A stretch of 64,000 nt of DNA from Microbaculum sp051390635 (GTDB taxonomy: Bacteria > Pseudomonadota > Alphaproteobacteria > Rhizobiales > Tepidamorphaceae): contig NZ_JBPODT010000004.1 of NCBI RefSeq assembly GCF_051390635.1, forward strand, positions 248,001 through 312,000, read 5' to 3'. A program made the translations under genes and the position numbers. This document shows positions 52,275 to 60,578 of this stretch, piece after piece. Positions within the stretch are counted from its first letter, which is position 1; each line of letters starts with the position of its first letter. The notes under the pieces were generated by a model. The model did no database searches and had not been told where the DNA came from. It saw only the letters and a program-made list of their open reading frames with translations.

Positions 52275-53423
52275 GTGCGCGGATACGAAAAAGTCCTGGT
52301 TTCGATCGCGGTGGCGCTGCCGCTGGCCGGCCTGTTCGTCGCCGCGCCGCTGCTGCGACCGGATACCGGGGACCTCAACCGCAATCCGGTCCCGTTCCCT
52401 CAGGTCGGCGCCACCGATTTCCTGAACGGCGAGGGCTTTTCCGCCGTCGGTTCCTGGCTGCGCGACCGGGTGCCCCTGCGTCGCGCGTTGCGCCGGCTCG
52501 ACGCGCGGATCGACAACGGCATCTTCGGCGACCTCGACAACTTGATGGTCCTTCAGGGCCGCGACGGCTGGGTGTTCTTCGAGCACGCGATCGGCCGCGG
52601 CCTGGAGCCGGACTACGATCCGGCAACCCTGCGGGCGGGTATCCTGCGCCTGAAGGAAGAGGTGGAGGCGGCCGGAAAGACGTTTCTGTACGCGGTGGCG
52701 CCGCACAAGCCGACGATCTATGCCGACTATCTGGGAGAGCGCGACCGGCGCCGGCAGACGGTGGTGCGGGAGCGGCTGGAGCGGTTCCGCGCGCTGATGC
52801 GGCGTGCGCCGGTCGAAGGCTTCATCGATACCTGGGACGAACTGGAACGGGCCTCAGAACAGTCGCCCGAACCGCTCTACCACCCGCGCGACACCCACTG
52901 GACCGCGCTAGGCGCCGCGGTGATGACGCGCGCGATCGTCGACCGGCTCGCCCCCGGCCTGTCGGCCTCCCTGCAGATCACGCGCGGAAAGCCCCGCGAG
53001 GTCCTGCCCGACCTCGTCAAATACGCCGGCCTCGACCGGACCGAGCCTGCCGATACCTGGATCTTCCGGCGGCCGGGCGTCCGCTGGAAGCGGGCCGGGG
53101 CGGAGCGGGCCGGCAAGGCGCCGACCGTGCGGTACACGGCGAAATCCCGCGACGGCGCGCCACTGCTGCCGAAGATCGCCGTGATCTGCGATTCCTACGG
53201 GACGGCCCTGCATCCCTCCCTGCGGCTGTTCTTCGCCTCCACCACGTTCATCCACACCGTGTCGATCGACACGGATCTGGCCCGGAAGGCGCTGGCGGAG
53301 GCCGATATCGTGCTGTTTCTGCGCGCGGAACGCTTCCTCTGGCAGACCAGCGGGAAAACGCCCTTCGCCGAGGACAGCGACGGGGTGCTGACGCTGCTGT
53401 CCACCCTGGTCCGGTTTGACTGA
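52275..53423 (+). CDS. AlgX/AlgJ-like periplasmic polysaccharide O-acetyltransferase
   Basis: A 382-residue protein starting at GTG (52275), with an N-terminal signal anchor (VLVSIAVALPLAGLFVAAPL). The SGNH-like catalytic features are the Ser in CDSYGTALHPSL and the Asp/His in HPRDTHWTALGA; GRDGWVFFEH and APHKPTIYADYL are typical of the AlgX/AlgJ family. With the MBOAT protein it should O-acetylate the exported glycan in the periplasm. The proteins lack the carbohydrate-binding module of AlgX. Confidence 0.87.
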   Translation: MRGYEKVLVSIAVALPLAGLFVAAPLLRPDTGDLNRNPVPFPQVGATDFLNGEGFSAVGSWLRDRVPLRRALRRLDARIDNGIFGDLDNLMVLQGRDGWVFFEHAIGRGLEPDYDPATLRAGILRLKEEVEAAGKTFLYAVAPHKPTIYADYLGERDRRRQTVVRERLERFRALMRRAPVEGFIDTWDELERASEQSPEPLYHPRDTHWTALGAAVMTRAIVDRLAPGLSASLQITRGKPREVLPDLVKYAGLDRTEPADTWIFRRPGVRWKRAGAERAGKAPTVRYTAKSRDGAPLLPKIAVICDSYGTALHPSLRLFFASTTFIHTVSIDTDLARKALAEADIVLFLRAERFLWQTSGKTPFAEDSDGVLTLLSTLVRFD

Positions 53424-53562
53424 CGAGGCGGCAGCGGCTAGTGGAAGCGCGGCACCGGCACCGCCCGGCGTTCCCGTCGCCCGCGCCGGCAGGTCCGAAC
53501 GCGGCCCGGCGGCGACCGGCGGCCGGTTCCCGCATCCTACTCTCAAGGCAAAAGAGCTGTAG

Positions 53563-54438
53563 ATGAAAGGTATCATTCTCGCGGGCGGCAGCGGCACTCG
53601 TCTGCATCCCCTGACGATCTCGATGAGTAAGCAGCTGCTGCCGGTCTACGACAAGCCGATGATCTACTATCCGCTGTCGGTGCTCATGCTTGCCGGCATC
53701 CGCGAGATCCTGATCATCTCGACCCCGGAACACCTGCCGCTCTACGAGACCCTGCTCGGCGACGGCGGGAAATGGGGGCTGTCGCTGTCCTACGCGGTGC
53801 AGCCTAAGCCGGAAGGCCTGGCGCAGGCATTCATCATCGGCGCCGACTTCATCGGGAGCGACGCCTGCGCGCTGATCCTCGGCGACAACATCTTCTACGG
53901 CCACGGCCTCCAGGATCAGCTGGAAGGCGCCGCCAGACGCACCGAGGGCGCCACCGTGTTCGCCTATCAGGTGGTCGATCCGGAACGCTACGGGGTGATC
54001 GAATTCGACGGCGACGGCAAAGCGCTGTCGATCGAGGAGAAGCCCAAGGCGCCGCGCTCGGACTGGGCCGTGACCGGGCTCTATTTCTACGACAACGACG
54101 TCGTCGCCATCGCCAGGGACGTGAAGCCCTCGGCGCGCGGGGAACTCGAGATCACGACCGTCAACCAGACCTATCTCGAACGCGGCCGGTTGCAGGTCGA
54201 ACGGCTCGGGCGCGGCTACGCCTGGCTCGACACCGGCACGCACGACGCCCTGCACGAGGCGTCTTCGTTCATCCAGACCATCGAGCGGCGCCAGGGGCTG
54301 AAGATCGCCTGTCCCGAGGAAATCGCCTTCCTCAAGGGCTATATCGATCTCGACGCGCTGATCGCCGCCGGCGAGGAGCTCGGCAAGACCGACTACGGGC
54401 GGTATCTGCTGCGCATCGGAGAACGGGCACGCCAATGA
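53563..54438 (+). CDS. rmlA: Glucose-1-phosphate thymidylyltransferase RmlA
   Basis: A 291-residue enzyme that makes dTDP-glucose, the first step to dTDP-rhamnose and other dTDP-deoxysugars. GIILAGGSGTRLHPLTISMS is the nucleotide-binding loop, then KQLLPVYDKPMIYYPLSVLM and LGDNIFYGHGL. Full length. Its stop overlaps the next glycosyltransferase start (ATGA). rmlB and rmlC lie about 2.5-5 kb away on the opposite strand. Confidence 0.96.
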   Translation: MKGIILAGGSGTRLHPLTISMSKQLLPVYDKPMIYYPLSVLMLAGIREILIISTPEHLPLYETLLGDGGKWGLSLSYAVQPKPEGLAQAFIIGADFIGSDACALILGDNIFYGHGLQDQLEGAARRTEGATVFAYQVVDPERYGVIEFDGDGKALSIEEKPKAPRSDWAVTGLYFYDNDVVAIARDVKPSARGELEITTVNQTYLERGRLQVERLGRGYAWLDTGTHDALHEASSFIQTIERRQGLKIACPEEIAFLKGYIDLDALIAAGEELGKTDYGRYLLRIGERARQ

Positions 54439-55682
54439 ACCCGATCCAGAAGCTTCAGCGGCTGCCGGCCTACGTGCAGCGCTACGGATGGGCGACCGCG
54501 CTCAATCGCGGGCGCGGCGAACTCGGCAAGATGATCCCCGGCTCGCTCGGCAAGGCGATCAGCGGCGGCCATGGCCGCTTCAAGCTCGTCGACCGGTTCG
54601 AGACCAATCTCGGCGAGGAGCAGGGCAGCGGCGATCCCGCCGTCATCGCCGCGGCGCCGCGCGATTCGATCACCTGGGTCATCCCCGACTTCGCGGCCGG
54701 CTCCGGCGGCCACACCACGATCCTGCGGATCGTGCGCGGCCTCGAGCTGCTCGGTTGGAAGAACCAGACGATCGTCATCAAGGAGCCCTATCGCTGGCTG
54801 CGGGCGGAAGAGGCGGTGGCCTCGATCCACAAGCACTTCACGCAACTGGAGCACACCAAGGTCGTGCTCGGCTGCCGGAACATCCCGCCGAGCCGCTTCC
54901 TGATCGCGACCGGCTGGCAGACCGCCTACTGGGTGGCCAAGTACAAGGACGCCGCCCACAAGATCTATTTCGTGCAGGATTTCGAGCCGTATTTCTATCC
55001 GGTCGGGGCCGAGCAGATCCTGGCCGAGGGCACCTACAGGCTCGGTCTCGACGCGATTACCGCCGGCGACTGGCTGAAGGACAAGCTGGCGACCGAGTAC
55101 GGCATGCGGACGCAGGCGATCTCGTTCTCCTGCGACCACGACATCTACAAGCCGGCGCCGCGCCGTCCCTCCGACTACGCCAAGCAGGTGTTCTTCTATT
55201 CGCGGCCGGCGACGCCGCGGCGCGCGTTCGAGCTGGGCGCGCTGGCGCTGAAGCGCGTATGCGACGCGCGCGGCGACACCGCGGCGCTGCTGGCGGGATG
55301 GAACCTCGATTATTTCGATATTCCCTTCCCGCATGTCGACGCCGGCGTGGTGCCGCCGGCGAAGCTCGCCGACATGATCGGCCAGTCCGACGCGGCGCTG
55401 GTCCTGTCGCTCACCAACCTGTCGCTGATGCCGCTCGAGGTGCTGTCCTGCGACTGCCCGCTGGTGGTCAACCGCGGCGCCAACAACGAGTGGCTGATCG
55501 ACGAATCCGTCTCCTGGTACTGCGACCTGACGGTGGACAGCATCGCCGACACGCTGATGAAAGTGCTCGACGGCGGGCCGGAGGTCGAGGCGCGGAAGAA
55601 CAAGGGCTTCGACCTCAGCCAGTCGACGTCCTGGGACAACGAGTTCAGGACGTTCAGTTCCTACCTCGAGGCCTACGAATGA
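54435..55682 (+). CDS. Glycosyltransferase, WsaF/rhamnosyltransferase-like (GT-B)
   Basis: A 415-residue two-lobed enzyme. The first lobe contains SITWVIPDFAAGSGGHTTIL, and the donor lobe contains VFFYSRPATPRRAFELGALA and LVLSLTNLSLMPLEVLSCDC, which resemble WsaF-type rhamnosyltransferases that use dTDP-rhamnose. No signal peptide or membrane helix. It is translationally coupled to rmlA through the ATGA overlap, tying donor synthesis to transfer. The exact linkage formed is unknown. Confidence 0.82.
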   Translation: MNPIQKLQRLPAYVQRYGWATALNRGRGELGKMIPGSLGKAISGGHGRFKLVDRFETNLGEEQGSGDPAVIAAAPRDSITWVIPDFAAGSGGHTTILRIVRGLELLGWKNQTIVIKEPYRWLRAEEAVASIHKHFTQLEHTKVVLGCRNIPPSRFLIATGWQTAYWVAKYKDAAHKIYFVQDFEPYFYPVGAEQILAEGTYRLGLDAITAGDWLKDKLATEYGMRTQAISFSCDHDIYKPAPRRPSDYAKQVFFYSRPATPRRAFELGALALKRVCDARGDTAALLAGWNLDYFDIPFPHVDAGVVPPAKLADMIGQSDAALVLSLTNLSLMPLEVLSCDCPLVVNRGANNEWLIDESVSWYCDLTVDSIADTLMKVLDGGPEVEARKNKGFDLSQSTSWDNEFRTFSSYLEAYE

Positions 55683-55721
55683 GCCGGGACGACAGCGCCC
55701 CGGTCGCGGGAGCCTGAGCAG

Positions 55722-56864
55722 ATGAAGATCAGACTGGCGTGGCGCAAGGCGCGCAACCTCGTCCAGCCGAACCGGCTCGATCCGCTGCGCATCAACGCGG
55801 TGAACAATCCCGCCTACAGCTCCACCGTCGTCGACGCCGACAGCGGCCGCCGCTCGGTGATGGGCACCGGTCGCAAGGATGCCTGCGCCGTCATCCGAGA
55901 GAGCGGCCTGAAGCCCGGCGCGCCGCGCACCGCGGTCGTGCTCGGCGTGGCGCGCGGCGGAACGTCCATGGTCTCCGGGGTGCTGCGCGGCCTGGGCATC
56001 TTCATGGGCGACAATCTCGGCTTCAACCACGAGGACTCCAAGGTCCAGTCCATCGTCTCCAGAAAGAACTTCGGCGACTTCGGTAAGCTCGCGCGGGAGC
56101 GCGACGGCGAACACCGGACCTGGGGCTTCAAGTTCCCCGAAGCCTCGCAGATGATGGACAAGTTCCACCCGAGCCTGCGCAATCCGCACTACCTGTTCGT
56201 CATGCGCCACCCGATGGCGCGCGGCATGAGCGTGGTGGCACGCACCGGCGGCACCCTGCCGGCGGCGATCCAGGACGCGCTCACGAACTATCAGTCGATC
56301 TTCGGCTTCATCGACCAGGTCGATGCCCCGGTGCTAATGATCAACTACGAGCAGGCCACCGAGAATCCGCGGGCCTGCGTCGAGCAGGTGGCAAGCTTCC
56401 TCGGCCTCGCCGCCGAACCCGAGACGATCGAGCGGGCCGCCGCGATGATCCTCGACCAGGGCGCGGGCTATCTGAACCTGCCGGAATACTGGTTCGGCGC
56501 CGAGGAGGCGCCCGCGCCACCCGAGAGCGCGCTCGAGCCGGTCGACGCGACCGCCGGCAAGCCGCAGAAGGGGGAAATCGGCTACGCCAGGGACCGGGCC
56601 TCGGTTTGGCTGGCGCCCGAAACGGGCTTTCCCAAGACCTTCTGGCTCCGCTTCACGCTGTCGGGGGCGGGCGACGACGACCGGGTCCGGCTCTACTACG
56701 ACTACGATGGCCGGTTCCACCTCGGCCACCGCCTGCTCCTGGACCTGACCTCGCGATCACCGGTCCTGAAGATCCAGACGACGGGTAGCCTGAAACGCCT
56801 CGCCATCGTGCCGCTGGCCAAGGAAGGCACGGTCGAGGACGTGCGGATCGACGTCGAAGCCTAG
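55722..56864 (+). CDS. PAPS-dependent sulfotransferase-like protein with extra C-terminal domain
   Basis: A 380-residue protein. The central domain (about 65-250) has the PAPS 5'-phosphosulfate loop VVLGVARGGTSMVSGVLRGL and the 3'-phosphate region YLFVMRHPMARGMSVVART, placing it in the sulfotransferase fold. After a Pro/Glu-rich linker (near 265) a beta-rich domain of about 100 residues (FWLRFTLSGAGDDDRVRLYY) follows, resembling a carbohydrate-binding sandwich though I cannot name it. It lies downstream of the rmlA/glycosyltransferase pair and within 8 kb of cysD-cysNC. Substrate presumed to be the local glycan. Confidence 0.8.
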   Translation: MKIRLAWRKARNLVQPNRLDPLRINAVNNPAYSSTVVDADSGRRSVMGTGRKDACAVIRESGLKPGAPRTAVVLGVARGGTSMVSGVLRGLGIFMGDNLGFNHEDSKVQSIVSRKNFGDFGKLARERDGEHRTWGFKFPEASQMMDKFHPSLRNPHYLFVMRHPMARGMSVVARTGGTLPAAIQDALTNYQSIFGFIDQVDAPVLMINYEQATENPRACVEQVASFLGLAAEPETIERAAAMILDQGAGYLNLPEYWFGAEEAPAPPESALEPVDATAGKPQKGEIGYARDRASVWLAPETGFPKTFWLRFTLSGAGDDDRVRLYYDYDGRFHLGHRLLLDLTSRSPVLKIQTTGSLKRLAIVPLAKEGTVEDVRIDVEA

Positions 56865-56903
56865 CCACGAAAGGCCCGCGACCCGAAAGACGGGCCCGCG
56901 GGA

Positions 56904-56925
56904 GGCTAGCCCCGAAGGGCTAGCC
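56904..56925. terminator. Hairpin between convergent sulfotransferase and rmlB genes
   Basis: GGCTAGCCC (56904-56912), tetraloop CGAA, GGGCTAGCC (56917-56925): a perfect 9-bp stem in the 112-bp gap between gene ends. It lacks T runs on either side but is well placed as a bidirectional transcript end. Confidence 0.5.
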
Positions 56926-56976
56926 GCGAAACGCTGACAGCGGAAGGCTGGGCCCCGGAACGATAGGCCCCCCGGC

Positions 56977-58035
56977 TCAGGCGCGCAGGCCGAGCCGCTC
57001 GCCGGTATAGCGCCCGTCGCGGATCGGGCCCCACCACGCCTCGTTGTCGAGATACCAGTCGACCGTCTTGGCCAGCCCCGACTCGAAGTCCTCGCTCGGC
57101 GTCCAGCCGAGCTCGCGGGCGATCTTGGAGGCGTCGATCGCGTAGCGCAGGTCGTGACCGGGGCGGTCGGCGACGAAGGTGATCAGGTCGCGGCGGCGGC
57201 TGCCGTCGGCGCGCGGCCGGCGCGCATCGACGAGATCGCAGATCGCCTCGACCACATCGAGATTGCTGCGCTCGGCGTCGCCGCCGACATTGTAGGATTC
57301 CCCCGGCGTCCCCTTCGTCAGCACCGTCGCCAGCGCGCGGGCGTGATCCTCGACATAGAGCCAGTCGCGGATGTTGCTGCCGCTGCCGTAGACGGGAAGC
57401 GCCTTGTCCTCCATCGCGTTGAGGATCATCAGCGGAATGAGCTTCTCGGGGAAGTGATAGGGGCCGTAGTTGTTGGAGCAGTTCGACAGCACGACCGGCA
57501 GGCCGTAGGTGTGCCACCAGGCCAGGGCGAGATGGTCCGACGCTGCCTTGGAGGCCGAATAGGGCGACGAGGGCTCGTAGGCCGTATCCTCGGTGAAGAC
57601 CCCGGAATCCAGCGGCAGCGAGCCGTAGACCTCGTCCGTCGAGACGTGATGGAAGCGGAACCCCCGCTTCTTGTCCTCGGGCAGAGCGGACCAGTAGTGC
57701 CGCGCCGCCTCGAGCAGCCGGTAGGTGCCGACGATGTTGGTCTGGATGAACTCCTCCGGCCCGTCGATCGACCGGTCGACATGGCTTTCGGCGGCCAGAT
57801 GCATGATCCCGTCGACCTGCTCCTCGACCAGCAGCGCGTGGATCGCGTCGCGGTCGCAGATGTCGAGCTTGGCGAAGCGGTAGCGCGGATCGTTCGCGAT
57901 CGGGTCGAGCGAGGACAGGTTCGCCGCGTAGGTGAGCTTGTCGACGTTGACCACCGCGTGGTCCGTGTCGGCAATCAGATGGCGGCACACCGCCGATCCA
58001 ATGAAGCCGGCACCGCCGGTCACCAGGATCTTCAT
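56977..58035 (-). CDS. rmlB: dTDP-glucose 4,6-dehydratase RmlB
   Basis: A 352-residue extended short-chain dehydrogenase that converts dTDP-glucose to dTDP-4-keto-6-deoxyglucose. The ATG at 58033-58035 (MKILVTGGAGFIGSAVCRHL) follows GAGGAG; upstream GTG codons are less likely. The NAD-binding loop is GGAGFIG, HVSTDEVYGSL holds the Thr-Asp-Glu catalytic set, and YSASKAASDHL is the YxxxK motif. It follows rmlC by 12 bp in a leftward unit with two transferase genes. Confidence 0.96.
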   Translation of the reverse strand: MKILVTGGAGFIGSAVCRHLIADTDHAVVNVDKLTYAANLSSLDPIANDPRYRFAKLDICDRDAIHALLVEEQVDGIMHLAAESHVDRSIDGPEEFIQTNIVGTYRLLEAARHYWSALPEDKKRGFRFHHVSTDEVYGSLPLDSGVFTEDTAYEPSSPYSASKAASDHLALAWWHTYGLPVVLSNCSNNYGPYHFPEKLIPLMILNAMEDKALPVYGSGSNIRDWLYVEDHARALATVLTKGTPGESYNVGGDAERSNLDVVEAICDLVDARRPRADGSRRRDLITFVADRPGHDLRYAIDASKIARELGWTPSEDFESGLAKTVDWYLDNEAWWGPIRDGRYTGERLGLRA

Positions 58036-58047
58036 CACACGCACTCC

Positions 58048-58608
58048 TCAATACCGAAAATAGGCGGGCAGGTCCTTCAGACGCGGATGATGCCGATCCT
58101 TGTCAGACAGGATCGCCCCGGCCGCTTCGACGGGCCAGGCGATCGCGAGGGCCGGATCGTCGAAGGCCAGACCGTGGTCATTGTCGGGGGCGTAGTAGCC
58201 GGTGACCTTGTATTGGACCTCGGTATCCGGCTCAAGCGTGCAGAACCCGTGGGCGAAGCCCGGCGGAATCCACAGCTGGCACCAGTTTTCCGCCGACAGC
58301 TCTGCCGCCACGTGACGGCCGTAGGTCGGCGAGCCGACGCGGATATCGACGGCGACGTCGAACACCGCGCCGCGCGACACCCGCACCAGCTTGCCCTGCG
58401 CATAGGGCGGGGACTGGAAGTGCAGCCCGCGGATGACGCCGGTCTCGGCGGACAGCGAATGATTGTCCTGGACGAACTCGTCGGCGATCCCGGTCGCCTC
58501 GACGATGGCGTGGCGGTTCCAGGTTTCGGAAAAGAACCCGCGGTGATCGCCGTGCTTCTTCGGCGTGATTCGCAGGATGTCGGGGATTTCGCAGGGCTCA
58601 ACCAGCAT
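58048..58608 (-). CDS. rmlC: dTDP-4-dehydrorhamnose 3,5-epimerase RmlC
   Basis: A 186-residue cupin that epimerises dTDP-4-keto-6-deoxyglucose at C3 and C5. DHRGFFSETWNRHAI, VIRGLHFQSPPYAQGKLVRV (catalytic His) and VDIRVGSPTYGRHVAAELSA are diagnostic, with IPPGFAHGFCTL near the active Tyr/Asp. It lies between the glycosyltransferase (18 bp) and rmlB (12 bp). No rmlD reductase adjoins. Confidence 0.96.
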   Translation of the reverse strand: MLVEPCEIPDILRITPKKHGDHRGFFSETWNRHAIVEATGIADEFVQDNHSLSAETGVIRGLHFQSPPYAQGKLVRVSRGAVFDVAVDIRVGSPTYGRHVAAELSAENWCQLWIPPGFAHGFCTLEPDTEVQYKVTGYYAPDNDHGLAFDDPALAIAWPVEAAGAILSDKDRHHPRLKDLPAYFRY

Positions 58609-58626
58609 GGCCGTCGGCCTCCGATC

Positions 58627-59619
58627 CTAGTGTTCTTCCGCGGACCAGCGCGGGGTGGTGACGGGAAGGCTGCGCTGCAGACGCTTGTCGCGCGACAGCG
58701 ACAGGCGCAGGCTCCCGGGAAGGCGCGGCGCGTGGGCGCCAACCATCTGGCCGGTCACCGAGGCGACGTCGAGGAAAAGCCGTTTCAGCGTCGCGAAGGG
58801 CGAAATCCGGTTGCGCCAGGCGAAGGCGAGGTCGCGCTTGGCGAGATAGCCGATCGACAGGAAAGCACGGACCGGGCGCGCGTTCAAACGATAGCCGAAC
58901 AGGACGCGGAAGGCGTTCGATTCGTCGAACGAGCGCTGGAATCGCTCGAAAACGCCGTAATCGTGCGAATGGTAGACGACCGCGTCCGGCGCGTAGGCCT
59001 TGGCGTAGCCGGCCTCGATCATCCGGTGCGCCCAGATCTGGTCCTCGGCGAACTCGACGTCGGGATAGGGCAGCGTCTCCCAGACGCTGCGCCTGAGGCA
59101 GGAATTGTTGTCGGAATAGAAGTGCAGGAACTGGCGCCAGCCCTGGTCGGTCTCGTAGCGCTGCGGATCGGTTTCCCGGGAGACCACCGGCGGCTGCCTG
59201 GAAAAGCCGGCGAAATGGGCCTCCAGGTCGCGCTTGGTGAAGGGGCTGGCGTCGGGATAGGCGACGTGGCGGCCGAAGGCGCCGGCGATATTGGGGTCCT
59301 GCTCGAGCGCCTCGACCAGCGCGCGCAGCCAGGAATTGTCGACCGGCAGGGCATCGTGGGTCAGGAACGCCACGTATTCGCTCGTCGCCAGCGACGCGCC
59401 GAGATTGCGGGTACGGCCATGGCCGAAGTCCTCCGGGGCGATCTCGTGCAGACGCACGCCGGACTTCGAGCGCGCGTAGTCCTGGGTGCCGTCGCTGGAG
59501 CCCGAATCGATCACCAGCACTTCGTAGGGCCAGGGACAGTCCTGCGCGAGCACGCGATCGAGCACGTCCCGGAAGATCCGGCCCGGGTTCTTGGTGGGGA
59601 TGACGACTGAGACCTTCAT
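58627..59619 (-). CDS. Family 2 glycosyltransferase (rhamnosyltransferase-like)
   Basis: A 330-residue enzyme with GT-A motifs KVSVVIPTKNPGRIFRDVLD, VLVIDSGSSDGTQDYARS and FGHGRTRNLGASLATSEYVA; the acidic LTHDALPVD replaces a classic DxD. EFAEDQIWAHRMIEAGYAKA carries the ED catalytic motif. This pattern is common in rhamnosyltransferases. It is 21 bp after the second sulfotransferase gene and precedes rmlC in the same leftward unit. Confidence 0.87.
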   Translation of the reverse strand: MKVSVVIPTKNPGRIFRDVLDRVLAQDCPWPYEVLVIDSGSSDGTQDYARSKSGVRLHEIAPEDFGHGRTRNLGASLATSEYVAFLTHDALPVDNSWLRALVEALEQDPNIAGAFGRHVAYPDASPFTKRDLEAHFAGFSRQPPVVSRETDPQRYETDQGWRQFLHFYSDNNSCLRRSVWETLPYPDVEFAEDQIWAHRMIEAGYAKAYAPDAVVYHSHDYGVFERFQRSFDESNAFRVLFGYRLNARPVRAFLSIGYLAKRDLAFAWRNRISPFATLKRLFLDVASVTGQMVGAHAPRLPGSLRLSLSRDKRLQRSLPVTTPRWSAEEH

Positions 59620-59640
59620 GCGGTATCGGCGCGGGGCTCT

Positions 59641-60351
59641 CTATCCGGCTGCATCCGCCGGCCACGTCCGCCGCTTCAGATGTTTCGGCGTCTGCGGACT
59701 GTGATCGGTATTGAGGATCTTCTCGATCCGGTCGGGATGATAGGCCAGCCCGGCGAAAGCGAACAGCTCCCGCAGCGGCTCGCTGTCCGCCTTTAGATCC
59801 TTATAGTCAATGGAGAACGTATTGGTTCGCCTGGACGCCAGATTCGCGAACTTGCGGTCGCATGCCGCCAGCTTCTCCGCGATCTGATCCTTGTTCGTCT
59901 TGTTCCTGTAGAACCCGCTCGACAGTACCTTTTCGTGGTCCCGGGTCAGGAAAACGTAGACGGGATCGGGAAAGATCATGTCCATGAAATCGATATACTC
60001 GGACAGATCCCTCTCAGTCATTTCGAGATAGCGGACTTCCTTGAACCCGATGGTGGTCGGGCCGAACAGCCATGTCCGCGGTACCGCCAGGATCTTGTAG
60101 ACGGCCTGCCGGCACATGGCGATGAAACCGGTGAGGTCGGCCTTGTTGATTCCGTAGAAGGGATGGTTGGGCTTCGCCCCGCCGCGCCGCTTCGACTGCG
60201 CCAGCGCGCTGTAGGCCTTGTACAGGTTGTAGAAGAAATTGCCGTTCTCGCCCCGGATCAGCGTGCGGTCGGCCGTGTTCAGGAGCCCGACGAGGAGCGT
60301 CGAGCCGGTGCGACCGTAGGTGATGATGATCACGGATCGTTTGGCGCTCAT
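59641..60351 (-). CDS. Sulfotransferase-family protein (Stf0-like)
   Basis: A 236-residue single-domain protein from the ATG at 60349-60351. The PAPS loop is VIIITYGRTGSTLLVGLLNT (residues 6-25), a second conserved block is KEVRYLEMTERDLSEYIDF, and YVFLTRDHEKVLSSGFYRN is the 3'-phosphate-binding region. It is unlike the sulfotransferase at 55722 in length and detail, so the two probably sulfate different positions or substrates. It is the first gene of the leftward unit with glycosyltransferase, rmlC and rmlB. Confidence 0.82.
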   Translation of the reverse strand: MSAKRSVIIITYGRTGSTLLVGLLNTADRTLIRGENGNFFYNLYKAYSALAQSKRRGGAKPNHPFYGINKADLTGFIAMCRQAVYKILAVPRTWLFGPTTIGFKEVRYLEMTERDLSEYIDFMDMIFPDPVYVFLTRDHEKVLSSGFYRNKTNKDQIAEKLAACDRKFANLASRRTNTFSIDYKDLKADSEPLRELFAFAGLAYHPDRIEKILNTDHSPQTPKHLKRRTWPADAAG

Positions 60352-60578
60352 ATGCCGCCCTTGAAGTCCATCTCGGTGCTGTCCAGCGGGCCGGCCGCGG
60401 GCGCGGGACATCGCACCGGCGGGCCGGAAATGAGGGGTTTTCTATTGCTCATGGCGAGCCGGGACAAGCCAAACCTGTCACGCCGGTGTATACAGGCCCC
60501 GCCGAGGCGGGGCCGGCCGCTGCCGATTGCGTGCCAGAGCCGCTTCCAATAGACCGTGGCGGCGTGATTATCCTCGAC

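Noticed and set aside
57154..59610. An 818-codon plus-strand frame across rmlB, rmlC and a glycosyltransferase
   Set aside because: It spans three well-supported minus-strand genes and their gaps; the composition is a codon-bias artefact.
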